From assembly GCF_012272695.1 (NCBI RefSeq), contig NZ_CP050902.1, positions 2,728,001 through 2,792,000 of the forward strand: DNA of 64,000 nt, given 5' to 3'. The position numbers and the translations under genes were made by a program. The notes beneath the pieces are model-generated. The model did no database searches. It had not been told where the DNA came from and worked only from the letters and a program-made list of their open reading frames with translations. Shown piece after piece: positions 9,178-17,551 of this stretch (its first letter is position 1; each line of letters begins with the position of its first letter). The stretch is from Nocardioides sp. JQ2195. GTDB taxonomy: Bacteria; Actinomycetota; Actinomycetes; Propionibacteriales; Nocardioidaceae.

Positions 9178-10461
9178 TCAGGATGACCGGCGGCGCAGCA
9201 ACAGGCCGCCCAGGCCCAGGCAGACCAGCCCGAACGCACCGAGACCCAGCCCTGACAGGTGCCGTGCGTCGATCCAGCCGGAACCGTCGGGCTCGGGCGG
9301 CGGGTTCCCCGAGGCCGCACCGGACCGCACTCCTTCGCCGACCAGGAACGGTTTCTCGTCGACATACGTCGGCTTGCCGGCGACGTCTCCCTGGACCTCG
9401 ACCGTGAGGGTGAACGCGACGTCGACGGTGGCTCGGTCCGAATAGGGTGTCTCCGCACGGACGGAGACGTAGTAGTCGCCCGGCAGGTAGGCGTTCAGGC
9501 CGTCGTAGCGATTGAGGTAGCGCACCGGGCCGACCCCGGAGGTCAGCTCCAGGGCCTCGTCCCCCGTGCTCCCGGACGAGGTCGTGTCGTCGAACGACGA
9601 GTCCACGTCCCGACGCATCGGGCTGTAGAGCTCCACCTCCAGGTCAGGCGCGAAGGGACTCATCTCCTCGAGCTCGGACTCCCCGTACGCCGCGACGTCC
9701 ACCTGCGCGGCCAGGGTCTGGCCCCACTCGAGGTGCACGCGATAGAGACGCTGCTCCCCTTCGTGGACCGTGCTGGTCCAGGTGCCGGACTCCAGCAGCG
9801 GCGCGTCGAAGGACGTGCTGCCCTCCACGTCGCCCCGGTCCTCCCCGGTTCCGGGAGCCCGGAACGGCGGCTCGGCCTCGGGCACCTCGGGAAGCTCTTG
9901 GTCGGGGTTGGTGAGTGGGCTCTCCTCCACGATCTTGATGGTCATCGGCAGGTCGGAGTCACTCGCGCGTGGTGACGTCGTGGGACCGACCTCGAAGCGG
10001 ATGACCTCGTCGGTGAGGCAGGGCGAGTTGCGGTCGCCGAACGCCTCGGGTCCGACCTCCAGGTCGGCACCGACCGCCGACCAGGCGTCGTCGGAGTGGG
10101 CCGAGGCGGTGTCGCTGCCGCAGGAGGTCCCGTCCTGGGCGAACGCCTCGACCTTGAGCGTCTCACCGGGCTCCCCCGGGGTCGCGGTGACCGAGACGTG
10201 CACCGAGGTGTCACCGTCGGTACGCCGGTAGGCGAACTGCCGGGGCAGCGACTCGCCCCGGTCCATCGTGAAGCTCCACAGACCGGCCTCCACCATCACC
10301 GGGTTGCCACCGTCGGTGCTGGTCCCCGTCGGGGTGCCGCCCAGGTCGATCGGGTTGCCGCCGTCGTCGGAATCCGCGTGGGCACCGGGTGAGAGGGCCA
10401 CCACGACGACCAACGCCAACGCGGCTGCTCGGCGTACGACGGGGCCCGGGATCGACGTCAC
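9178..10461 (-). CDS. secreted, C-terminally membrane-anchored protein of unknown function
   Basis: 427 residues. Signal peptide at 1-29 (AALALVVVVALSPGAHA), acidic beta-rich exterior (about 30-395), then one transmembrane helix (about 400-421) ending in a short basic RRRSS tail: a type I topology with the bulk outside. There are two similar beta-sandwich-like halves (VEAGLWSFTMDRGE about 57 and LESGTWTSTVHEGEQ about 227), each opening with the same E-x-G-x-W pattern, pointing to an internal duplication. I do not recognise a named family. GTG start, leaderless -10 TAGGGT 6 nt upstream. Convergent with the kinase gene. Confidence 0.75.
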   Translation of the reverse strand: MTSIPGPVVRRAAALALVVVVALSPGAHADSDDGGNPIDLGGTPTGTSTDGGNPVMVEAGLWSFTMDRGESLPRQFAYRRTDGDTSVHVSVTATPGEPGETLKVEAFAQDGTSCGSDTASAHSDDAWSAVGADLEVGPEAFGDRNSPCLTDEVIRFEVGPTTSPRASDSDLPMTIKIVEESPLTNPDQELPEVPEAEPPFRAPGTGEDRGDVEGSTSFDAPLLESGTWTSTVHEGEQRLYRVHLEWGQTLAAQVDVAAYGESELEEMSPFAPDLEVELYSPMRRDVDSSFDDTTSSGSTGDEALELTSGVGPVRYLNRYDGLNAYLPGDYYVSVRAETPYSDRATVDVAFTLTVEVQGDVAGKPTYVDEKPFLVGEGVRSGAASGNPPPEPDGSGWIDARHLSGLGLGAFGLVCLGLGGLLLRRRSS

Positions 10462-10467
10462 GAGCGC

Positions 10468-10473
10468 ACCCTA
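10468..10473 (-). promoter_or_regulatory. -10 element TAGGGT, leaderless
   Basis: Minus-strand TAGGGT separated from the GTG start of the anchored secreted protein by 6 nt. Confidence 0.65.
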
Positions 10474-10484
10474 CCCAGCACGGA

Positions 10485-10973
10485 TCAGAAGTCACCCGAC
10501 GCCTGGCGCACCGGGCGCAGCAGGTCCGAGAGGCGGGCCAGTGAGTCGTCGTCCATCGAGTCGAGGGCGAAGCCGTGGCTGGTCAGGTCGACGGTGGCCG
10601 CCTCCACCACGGCGCGCCCCGACTCGGTGATCTCGGCCAGGACGGTGCGCCCGTCGTCGGGGTGGCGCCGTCGGACGACGTGGCCGGAGTCGACCAGGCG
10701 ACCGATGATGGAGGTGATCGAGGTCGGGTGCACCTGCAGCCGCTCCCCCATCTTGCCCAGTGGCAGCGAGCCCCGGGACGAGAAGACCAGCAGCACCAGC
10801 GCTTCGTAGCGGGCGAACGTCAGGCCGTGCGGCTTGAGCAGCGCGTCGAGGCGTCCGAGCACGAGCTGGTGCACCCGCATCAAGGAGGTCACCGCATGCA
10901 TCGCGGTCGCGTTGTCCCAACGCTGTGCCCACTGGCGCGCGGCCTCGTCGATCGGGTCGAAGTCGAGGGTCAT
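10485..10973 (-). CDS. MarR-family transcriptional regulator
   Basis: 162 residues with a winged helix-turn-helix: helices around LGKMGERLQVHPTSITSII (about 75-93) and the wing RRRHPDDGRTV (about 102-112). Target and ligand unknown. ATG start with a strong AAGGAGG about 11 nt upstream. A MarR gene close to the meaB/thiolase/epimerase group is also found in Streptomyces as I recall, so control of acyl-CoA metabolism is a reasonable guess. Confidence 0.9.
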   Translation of the reverse strand: MTLDFDPIDEAARQWAQRWDNATAMHAVTSLMRVHQLVLGRLDALLKPHGLTFARYEALVLLVFSSRGSLPLGKMGERLQVHPTSITSIIGRLVDSGHVVRRRHPDDGRTVLAEITESGRAVVEAATVDLTSHGFALDSMDDDSLARLSDLLRPVRQASGDF

Positions 10974-11029
10974 GGGTGTGTCGTGCCTCCTTGCCGCGAC
11001 GCTCGCGACGGCCCGGACGTGAGAGACAT

Positions 11030-11035
11030 ACCCTA
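11030..11035 (-). promoter_or_regulatory. -10 element TAGGGT for the MarR gene
   Basis: TAGGGT on the minus strand, overlapping the stop codon of the upstream PH-domain gene and giving a leader of about 50 nt that contains the AAGGAGG ribosome binding site. Confidence 0.5.
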
Positions 11036-11554
11036 GTTGACCCGAGGTCCGCGCAGGCCCGAGCGCTGCACCACGCGCTGGATCGAGAGGTCGCGCTGGT
11101 CGGGCCTGCCGACGTAGCGGATGTCACGCAGGCCCTGCTCCTGCGCGGCCGACTCGAAGACGAAGTGCCCGAAGCCCAGCAGCCGACCGTGGAAGGGCTT
11201 GACGACGGTGATGTCGAGGATGCGGCTCAAGGGCATCGTCGCGAGGTGCTGGCTGAGCACGCCGTTGACCCGGAACACCCGCATGTTGGTGATCACGAAC
11301 CGGTCCCGGAAGTTGGCCAGGACCTTCCACCCGGCGTGTCCGAGCAGGGCGAACGCCAGCAGGAACGGGAACCAGGCGAGGTCGAGGTCGACGAACGGGA
11401 AGACCACCAGCAGGGCGAGGGCCGCGGCGACCTCGAGGACCGGCAGCGCATAGACCAGCCAGTGGTGCATGACCTCGTCGACGATCACCTCGCCCTCGTC
11501 GCGGAGGAGGTGCTTGCGGATGTTCGGGTCCGTGAGGGCCCTGACCAAGCCCAT
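11033..11554 (-). CDS. membrane protein with bacterial PH domain
   Basis: 173 residues. Two adjacent hydrophobic helices (about 32-52 and 58-78) precede a PH-like domain (RFVITNMRVFRV about 85, ending LRDIRYVG), the layout of bPH2/YdbT-type proteins. Function unknown. ATG at 11554, 6 nt after the stop of a small membrane-protein gene on the same strand, so probably one operon. Confidence 0.8.
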   Translation of the reverse strand: MGLVRALTDPNIRKHLLRDEGEVIVDEVMHHWLVYALPVLEVAAALALLVVFPFVDLDLAWFPFLLAFALLGHAGWKVLANFRDRFVITNMRVFRVNGVLSQHLATMPLSRILDITVVKPFHGRLLGFGHFVFESAAQEQGLRDIRYVGRPDQRDLSIQRVVQRSGLRGPRVN

Positions 11555-11560
11555 GCCGCC

Positions 11561-11731
11561 CTAGAACAGCTCGTTGAGGAAGCGGATCGTCGCGTCGAAG
11601 AGCTGCGTGGTCAGCGACCAGCCTTCACCTGCTCCGGCGCTGGCCAGCTCGGCCAGTCCACTCGGGTCCTTGAACATGTAGAACCCGACGAAGAGGATGA
11701 CGACGGCGAGCACGCCTTTCTTGGCGTTCAT
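11561..11731 (-). CDS. small single-pass membrane protein, 56 residues
   Basis: MNAKKGVLAVVILFVGFYMF begins a protein with one transmembrane helix (about 5-21) and a short amphipathic tail ending in FLNELF. Start at 11731 has GGAG about 8 nt upstream; an ATG four codons earlier (11743) and a longer open frame to 11863 are possible but lack a ribosome binding site. Upstream of and close to the PH-domain gene. No family recognised. Confidence 0.65.
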   Translation of the reverse strand: MNAKKGVLAVVILFVGFYMFKDPSGLAELASAGAGEGWSLTTQLFDATIRFLNELF

Positions 11732-11872
11732 CTCAATCTCCATCCGTGGGGGGAAGTGTTCGGGGCATGGCTCTGCTGGCGCCTGAACGCATGCCCGACC
11801 ATTGTGGCAATTCTCGCCGCGAGAGTCCCGGAGGCGCGCCCGGGCGCCGGCGATTCCGCGCATCGGGGCGAT

Positions 11873-12874
11873 TCAGCCCAGATGTGTGCGCAGCAACGCC
11901 TCGGCGGCGGCCCACGGGTCGGTCTCCCCGCGCACCACCCGGTCAGCGAGGTCGTCGAGCTCGGTGTGCTGGCTGAGCCCGGTCCACCGCTTGCGCAGAC
12001 CCGTCACCGCGATGGCCTCGATCTCGTCACGGGCACGGCGGGTACGCCGACGCAGCAGCTCGCCGTGCTCCTCCAGCCAGGCGTGGTGTGCTTCGATCTC
12101 CAAGGCGACCTCGGCCACTCCCTCGCCGTTCTGGGCGGTGGTCATCAGGATCGGCGGCTTCCAGGCGTCGTCGGCGCGTTGCGACAGGGCGAGGGCCCCT
12201 CGCAGGTCACGACGGACCGTGGTGGCACCCTCGCGATCGGCCTTGTTGATGACGTAGAGGTCGCCGATCTCGAGGATCCCGGCCTTGGCGGCCTGGATGC
12301 CGTCACCCATCCCGGGAGCGAGCAGGACGATGGTGGTGTCGGCCAGGCCGGCGATCTCGACCTCGCTCTGACCGACACCGACCGTCTCGATGATGACCAC
12401 GTCGTAGCCGGCGGCATCCAGCACCCGGATGGCCTGCGGGGTGCTCCAGGCCAGCCCGCCGAGGTGACCGCGCGAGGCCATGGACCGGATGAACACGTCC
12501 TTGTCGAGGGCGTGGTCGCCCATCCGCACCCGGTCGCCGAGGAGCGCGCCACCCGAGAACGGCGACGACGGGTCGATGGCCAGGACGCCGACCCGATGCC
12601 CCTGCGCCCGCAGCTCGGTCACCAGCGCGTTCGTGGAGGTCGACTTGCCCACCCCGGGCGAGCCGGTGATGCCGACGATGCGCGCCCGGCCGGCGAACGG
12701 CGCCAGCTGGGCCATCACCTCGGGCAGCAGCGGCGACTCGTCCTCGACCAGCGAGATCAACCGGCCGACCGACCGGATGTCGCCGGCGCGCGCCCTGTCA
12801 ACGAGGTCGGGAACGGCGACGGCCGACCGACCCCTGGGTCGGTCGGCCGTCGCTGCGTTCTGCTCGGTGGCCAA
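11873..12874 (-). CDS. meaB: methylmalonyl-CoA mutase-associated GTPase MeaB
   Basis: 333 residues, full length. G-domain motifs: Walker A GSPGVGKS (71-78), D101-PSSPFSGG, ETVGVGQ (163-169) and N210-K-A-D213. MeaB/ArgK proteins gate loading and protect adenosylcobalamin mutases from inactivation, so the likely partner is the mutase at 30053-32071. TTG start at 12874 just after the thiolase stop, with GAAGG about 7 nt upstream; no in-frame ATG/GTG follows before conserved sequence. In an operon with the thiolase gene. Confidence 0.92.
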   Translation of the reverse strand: MATEQNAATADRPRGRSAVAVPDLVDRARAGDIRSVGRLISLVEDESPLLPEVMAQLAPFAGRARIVGITGSPGVGKSTSTNALVTELRAQGHRVGVLAIDPSSPFSGGALLGDRVRMGDHALDKDVFIRSMASRGHLGGLAWSTPQAIRVLDAAGYDVVIIETVGVGQSEVEIAGLADTTIVLLAPGMGDGIQAAKAGILEIGDLYVINKADREGATTVRRDLRGALALSQRADDAWKPPILMTTAQNGEGVAEVALEIEAHHAWLEEHGELLRRRTRRARDEIEAIAVTGLRKRWTGLSQHTELDDLADRVVRGETDPWAAAEALLRTHLG

Positions 12875-12875
12875 A

Positions 12876-14078
12876 TCAGGCCTTCGCGGGGACCTTGACG
12901 ATCAGGGCATCGCCCTGGCCGCCGCCGCCGCACAGGGCGGCCGCGCCGGTGCCACCGCCCCGACGCTGGAGCTCCAGCGCCAGGTGCAGCACGATGCGGG
13001 CACCCGACATGCCGACGGGGTGACCGATGGCGATGGCGCCACCGTTGACGTTGACCTTGTCCTGGTCGACGCCGAGCTGGCGGGCGGACTCGATGCCGAC
13101 GGCGGCAAAGGCCTCGTTGAGCTCGAACAGGTCGATGTCGGAGACCGCGATGCCTTCCTTCTCGGCTGCCTTCGCGATGGCGTTGGCCGGCTGCAGCTGC
13201 AGCGTCGAGTCGGGGCCGGCGACCTGGCCGCTGGCACCGATCTCGGCGAGCCACTCGATGCCGAGCTCCTCGGCCTTGGCCTTGCTCATCACGACGACGG
13301 CGGCAGCACCGTCGGAGATCTGCGAGGACGAGCCGGCGGTGATCGTGCCGGACTTGTCGAAGGCGGGACGCAGGCCGCCCAGCGACTCGGCCGTGGTGTC
13401 GCCGCGGATGCCCTCGTCCTGGCTGACGATGACGTCGCCCTTGCGCGAGGAGATCGTGACCGGCACGACCTCGTCGTCGAAGACGCCGTTCTTCCAGGCA
13501 GTCGCGGCCAGCTGGTGGGAGCGCGCCGAGAACTCGTCCTGCTCCTCACGGCTGAGCTTGGTGCCGACCGCGTTGCACGACTCGGTCAGGTTGCCCATCG
13601 GCTGGTTCGTGAACTGGTCGTAGAGGGCGTCGTAGGCCATCGAGTCGACCAGCGACACGTCGCCGTACTTGAACCCCTCGCGGGACTTGGGCAGCACGTG
13701 GGGCGCGTTGGTCATCGACTCCATGCCGCCGGCGACCACGATGTCGTGCTCACCGGCACGGATCAGCTGGTCGGCCATCGCGATGGCGTTGATGCCGGAG
13801 AGGCACACCTTGTTGATGGTGATCGCAGGGACGTTCATCGGGATGCCGCCCTTGACTGCTGCCTGGCGTGCGGTGATCTGGCCGGCACCGGCCTGGATGA
13901 CGTGGCCCATGATCACGTAGTCGACCTGGTCGCCGGCGACGCCGGACTTCTCCAGGGCGCCCTTGATGGCGACGCCACCGAGGTCGGCGGCGCTCAGGCT
14001 CTTGAGGCCACCGAGAAGGCGACCGACCGGGGTACGGGCCCCAGCGACGATGACGGATCCGCCGGACGTGGACGACAT
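12876..14078 (-). CDS. acetyl-CoA C-acetyltransferase (thiolase)
   Basis: 400 residues. Nucleophile C92 in KVCLSG, H353 in [10 protein letters not shown] and the second cysteine C383 in CGGGGQGDA are all present. Condenses two acetyl-CoA to acetoacetyl-CoA, the first step toward hydroxybutyryl-CoA and the ethylmalonyl-CoA route encoded around it. Strong AGGAGG 7 nt before the ATG. Divergent from the epimerase gene. The degradative direction is also possible. Confidence 0.94.
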   Translation of the reverse strand: MSSTSGGSVIVAGARTPVGRLLGGLKSLSAADLGGVAIKGALEKSGVAGDQVDYVIMGHVIQAGAGQITARQAAVKGGIPMNVPAITINKVCLSGINAIAMADQLIRAGEHDIVVAGGMESMTNAPHVLPKSREGFKYGDVSLVDSMAYDALYDQFTNQPMGNLTESCNAVGTKLSREEQDEFSARSHQLAATAWKNGVFDDEVVPVTISSRKGDVIVSQDEGIRGDTTAESLGGLRPAFDKSGTITAGSSSQISDGAAAVVVMSKAKAEELGIEWLAEIGASGQVAGPDSTLQLQPANAIAKAAEKEGIAVSDIDLFELNEAFAAVGIESARQLGVDQDKVNVNGGAIAIGHPVGMSGARIVLHLALELQRRGGGTGAAALCGGGGQGDALIVKVPAKA

Positions 14079-14205
14079 GGGGGTTCCTCCTGCAGTTTCA
14101 CGAATGGAATGCTTTCGAGCCTAACCCCGCGGTCGTATCGAGCAACACGTGTCCCGGATGTGGACGTCATCACTCAGGTTCGGGCGGACGTTGGACGATG
14201 GGGCC

Positions 14206-14658
14206 ATGACCGCACCTCTCGACATTCCTGAGCACCTGTTCACCGCCATCGACCACGTCGGCATCGCCGTCCCCGACCTCGATGTCGCCATGGCCTTCTA
14301 CCGGGACGCGTTCGGCCTGACCGTCGTCCACGAGGAGATCAACGAGGAGCAGGGGGTCCGCGAGGCGATGGTCGCCGTCGGCGACTCGGACGCCCGCATC
14401 CAGCTGCTGGCTCCGCTCAACGCGGAGTCCACGATCGCGAAGTTCATCGAGCGCTCGGGCCCGGGCATCCAGCAGTTGGCCTACCGGGTCACCGATGTCG
14501 AGCAGGTCAGTGCCGTGCTCAAGGAGCGGGGCCTGCGCCTTCTCTACCCCGAGCCCAAGCGCGGCACGTCGAACTCGCGCGTCAACTTCATTCACCCCAA
14601 GGATGCCGGCGGGGTTCTCGTCGAGCTGGTCGAGCCGGCCGCGGACGGACACGCCTGA
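14206..14658 (+). CDS. mce: methylmalonyl/ethylmalonyl-CoA epimerase
   Basis: 150 residues, VOC/glyoxalase fold with paired beta-alpha-beta modules (IDHVGIAVPD near 15 and the second half from about 85). Metal ligands expected at H17, the His/Gln region of the second module, and the terminal Glu in VLVELVEP. Interconverts the methyl- or ethylmalonyl-CoA epimers. I take the ATG at 14206, where the IDHVGIAVPDL alignment starts, over the upstream in-frame ATG at 14149. A weak -10-like GACGAT lies 6 nt upstream. 90 nt before ccr on the same strand. Confidence 0.9.
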   Translation: MTAPLDIPEHLFTAIDHVGIAVPDLDVAMAFYRDAFGLTVVHEEINEEQGVREAMVAVGDSDARIQLLAPLNAESTIAKFIERSGPGIQQLAYRVTDVEQVSAVLKERGLRLLYPEPKRGTSNSRVNFIHPKDAGGVLVELVEPAADGHA

Positions 14659-14748
14659 GACCTCCGTCTCATCCCCCACCACGGCCGGCTACCGGCCGGT
14701 ACGTTGTGCCCAATCACCACGCAACTGAACTGATCAGGGAGTTCCTCC

Positions 14749-16089
14749 GTGCAGCAGATTCTTGACGCAATCCTCGCCGGCGACACCGCCTCCGAGGACT
14801 TCGCCAACCTCGACCTTCCCGAGTCCTACAAGGCCGTGACCGTCCACAAGGACGAGGTCGGCATGTTCGAGGGCCTCACCACCAAGGAGAAGGACCCTCG
14901 CAAGTCCCTCCACGTGGAGGACGTCGCCCTTCCCGAGCTCGGCCCCGGCGAGGCGTACGTCGCGGTGATGGCGTCGGCGATCAACTACAACACCGTGTGG
15001 ACCTCGATCTTCGAGCCGGTCTCGACCTTCGGCTTCCTCGAGCGCTACGGCCGCCTCTCGCCGCTGACCAAGCGCCACGACCTGCCCTACCACGTGGTCG
15101 GCTCCGACCTGTCCGGCGTCGTGCTGAAGACCGGCCCCGGCGTGACCAAGTGGAACCCCGGTGACCGGGTGGTCGCGCACTGTCTCTCGGTGGAGATGGA
15201 GAGCGCCGACGGCTACAACGACGCGATGCTCGACCCCGAGCAGCGCATCTGGGGCTTCGAGACCAACTTCGGCGGCCTGGCCGAGATCGCGCTGGTCAAG
15301 TCCAACCAGCTGATGCCCAAGGCCGAGCACCTCACCTGGGAGGAAGCCGCCTCCCCCGGCCTGGTGAACTCCACGGCCTACCGTCAGCTCGTGTCCCGCA
15401 ACGGTGGTGGGATGAAGCAGGGTGACAACGTGCTGATCTGGGGTGCCTCCGGCGGTCTCGGTGGTTTCGCCACGCAGTACGCGCTCAACGGTGGCGCGAA
15501 CCCGATCTGTGTCGTCTCCAACGAGGAGAAGGCCGAGATCTGCCGGAAGATGGGCGCCGAGCTCATCATCAACCGCTCCGAGGAGCAGTGGCAGTTCTGG
15601 AACGACGAGGGCACCGAGCAGAACCCCAAGGAGTGGCTGCGCCTGGGCAAGAAGATCCGTGAGCTCACCGGTGGCGAGGACATCGACATCGTCTTCGAGC
15701 ACCCCGGCCGCGAGACCTTCGGCGCCTCCGTGTTCGTGACCCGCAAGGGCGGGACCATCACCACCTGCGCGTCGACGACGGGGTACATGCACGAGTACGA
15801 CAACCGCTACCTGTGGATGAACCTGAAGCGCATCGTCTCCTCGCACTTCGCCAACTACCGCGAGTCGTGGGAGGCCAACCGCCTCATCGCGCAGGGCAAG
15901 ATCCACCCGACGCTGTCGCGCACCTACGCGCTCGACGAGGTCGGCCAGGCCACCCTCGACATGCACCAGAACAAGCACCAGGGCAAGGTCGGCGTGCTCG
16001 CCCTCGCCCCGGAGGCCGGGCTCGGGGTGCTCAACAACGAGCTGCGTGAGAAGCACATCGACCAGATCAACGCCTTCCGCGGCGTCTGA
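14749..16089 (+). CDS. ccr: crotonyl-CoA carboxylase/reductase
   Basis: 446 residues, MDR superfamily. The long N-terminus with the TKEKDPRKSLHVEDVALPELG stretch, the FEPVSTFGFLERYGR segment and the NADPH motif GASGGLGG (232-239) are typical of Ccr, which reductively carboxylates crotonyl-CoA to ethylmalonyl-CoA. Key enzyme of the ethylmalonyl-CoA pathway. GTG start at 14749 with AGGGAG 7 nt upstream. An intrinsic terminator follows directly. Confidence 0.93.
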   Translation: MQQILDAILAGDTASEDFANLDLPESYKAVTVHKDEVGMFEGLTTKEKDPRKSLHVEDVALPELGPGEAYVAVMASAINYNTVWTSIFEPVSTFGFLERYGRLSPLTKRHDLPYHVVGSDLSGVVLKTGPGVTKWNPGDRVVAHCLSVEMESADGYNDAMLDPEQRIWGFETNFGGLAEIALVKSNQLMPKAEHLTWEEAASPGLVNSTAYRQLVSRNGGGMKQGDNVLIWGASGGLGGFATQYALNGGANPICVVSNEEKAEICRKMGAELIINRSEEQWQFWNDEGTEQNPKEWLRLGKKIRELTGGEDIDIVFEHPGRETFGASVFVTRKGGTITTCASTTGYMHEYDNRYLWMNLKRIVSSHFANYRESWEANRLIAQGKIHPTLSRTYALDEVGQATLDMHQNKHQGKVGVLALAPEAGLGVLNNELREKHIDQINAFRGV

Positions 16090-16101
16090 CCTGACCCAAA
16101 T

Positions 16102-16148
16102 CACACCCCGGTTCGCACAAGTTGTGCGAGCCGGGGTGTGTTTGTTTC
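16102..16148 (+). terminator. intrinsic terminator after ccr
   Basis: Near-perfect inverted repeat of about 19 nt per arm (CACACCCCGG... / ...CCGGGGTGTG, one G-U pair), followed by TTTGTTTCG. Best Rho-independent terminator in the window. Confidence 0.85.
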
Positions 16149-16214
16149 GTCCATCCGCAACACTGGGTGATGCAACCGGGACGCACGTTCGAGAATTGAC
16201 GAGGGAACACACAG

Positions 16215-17543
16215 ATGAGTGACGACGGCCTGTCCATCTTCGATGAGGAACCGACCACTGGAGGAGGCACCAAGGGAGCTGACGACGCCACCCAGGTGAT
16301 GCCCGCGGTCAAGGACGAACCCAAGCCGACCCGGGAACCCAGCTCCTCGGCCACGAAGCAGTCGCCGGCCGCGAGGCCGACCCGTCCCGCCGCCCAGTCC
16401 GCGGCCCAGCCCACGACTCGCCCCTCGACGCAGTCGCAGGGCCAGTCGACGGCCCGGCCCGCAGCCCCGGCCGCACCGTCCACCAACCACTCGGCCGCTG
16501 CCCCCGCGCCACGGGTCGCTGCCGCCTCCGCTCCGCGACCCGGCCAGCAGACCCAGCTGCCCACCCTGCCCGTCGTGCGACGCAACGGCTACGACAAGGA
16601 CGCCGTCGACCGGTTGCTCTCGCAGCTGACCAACGAGAAGGCCGGGCTGGGCAACAGCCTGAGCGCCTCCGAGAAGCGCGTCATCGAGCTCGAGTCCGAG
16701 GCCGCCGACCTGCGCAAGCAGGTCGCCGAGGTGGAGACCCCGTCCTACGCCGGCCTCGGTGGCCGTGCCAACGAGCTGCTCCGCCTCGCCGAGGAGGAGG
16801 CCGAGGACATCCGGCTGCAGGCGGTCAGGGAGGCAACCGAGATCCGGGCCCAGGCGAGCAAGGACGCCAAGGCGATCCGCGCCGATGCCACCCGCGAGGC
16901 CGAGGACATGCGGGTGGTCCAGCTCAACGAGCTGGAGGAGCAGCGTGCCCGGCTGATCGCCGATGCCGAGCAGGAGCGCGCCCTGGCCCGCAACGAGGCC
17001 AACGACCTGCGCGCAGCAGCCAAGCGTGAGGCCGACCAGCTGCGCCTGGCTGCCGAGCAGGAGAGCAACGACGCGAAGGTCAGCGCTGCCCGTGAGGCCG
17101 AGAAGTCCCGGGCCGCCGCCGACCGCGAGGTCCAGGAGGCTCGCCGCACGCTCGCTGTCGAGAAGGAGCGCCTGGCCAAGGAAGCGGCTGACCACCACTC
17201 CAACGCCACCGCCGAGACCCGTCGCCTGGTCGAGGAGGCCGAGCAGCGCGCCGCCGCTGCCGAGGAACGTGCCACGGAGGCGATGGGCCAGGCCACCACC
17301 CACCGGCAGCAGGCCCAGTCCGAGTCCGACGCCCTGCTCACCCGTGCCCGCCGCGAGGCCGAGCAGATCGTCGCCTCGGCCCGCAGCCAGGCCGAGAGCC
17401 TCACGGCCTCGGGCCAGGCCGATGCTGACCGTGAGCTGGCCGCCGTCCGTGCCGAGGTCGACCGGATGACCAAGCGGCGTGACGCGATCACCGCACAGCT
17501 GGGTGCCCTGCGTGACGTGGTCGCCGGCTTCGGCGACGACTGA
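16215..17543 (+). CDS. Scy/FilP-like DivIVA-type coiled-coil cytoskeletal protein
   Basis: 442 residues. Disordered Pro/Ala/Ser/Gln-rich N-terminus (1-115), then RRNGYDKDAVDRLL at 122-135, which matches the N-terminal lipid-binding motif of DivIVA proteins, then a long Glu/Ala/Arg-rich coiled coil (about 140-425). In Streptomyces the polarisome/cytoskeletal genes scy and filP lie beside the methylmalonyl-CoA epimerase gene, and this gene is in the same neighbourhood. It probably builds filaments or scaffolds involved in growth-zone organisation. GAGGG lies about 9 nt before the ATG. Confidence 0.8.
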   Translation: MSDDGLSIFDEEPTTGGGTKGADDATQVMPAVKDEPKPTREPSSSATKQSPAARPTRPAAQSAAQPTTRPSTQSQGQSTARPAAPAAPSTNHSAAAPAPRVAAASAPRPGQQTQLPTLPVVRRNGYDKDAVDRLLSQLTNEKAGLGNSLSASEKRVIELESEAADLRKQVAEVETPSYAGLGGRANELLRLAEEEAEDIRLQAVREATEIRAQASKDAKAIRADATREAEDMRVVQLNELEEQRARLIADAEQERALARNEANDLRAAAKREADQLRLAAEQESNDAKVSAAREAEKSRAAADREVQEARRTLAVEKERLAKEAADHHSNATAETRRLVEEAEQRAAAAEERATEAMGQATTHRQQAQSESDALLTRARREAEQIVASARSQAESLTASGQADADRELAAVRAEVDRMTKRRDAITAQLGALRDVVAGFGDD

Positions 17544-17551
17544 GCGAGCAG

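Noticed and set aside
10925..12898. 657-codon plus-strand frame across the MarR to meaB region
   Set aside because: Antisense to four recognised genes, no motifs, composition of a shadow frame.
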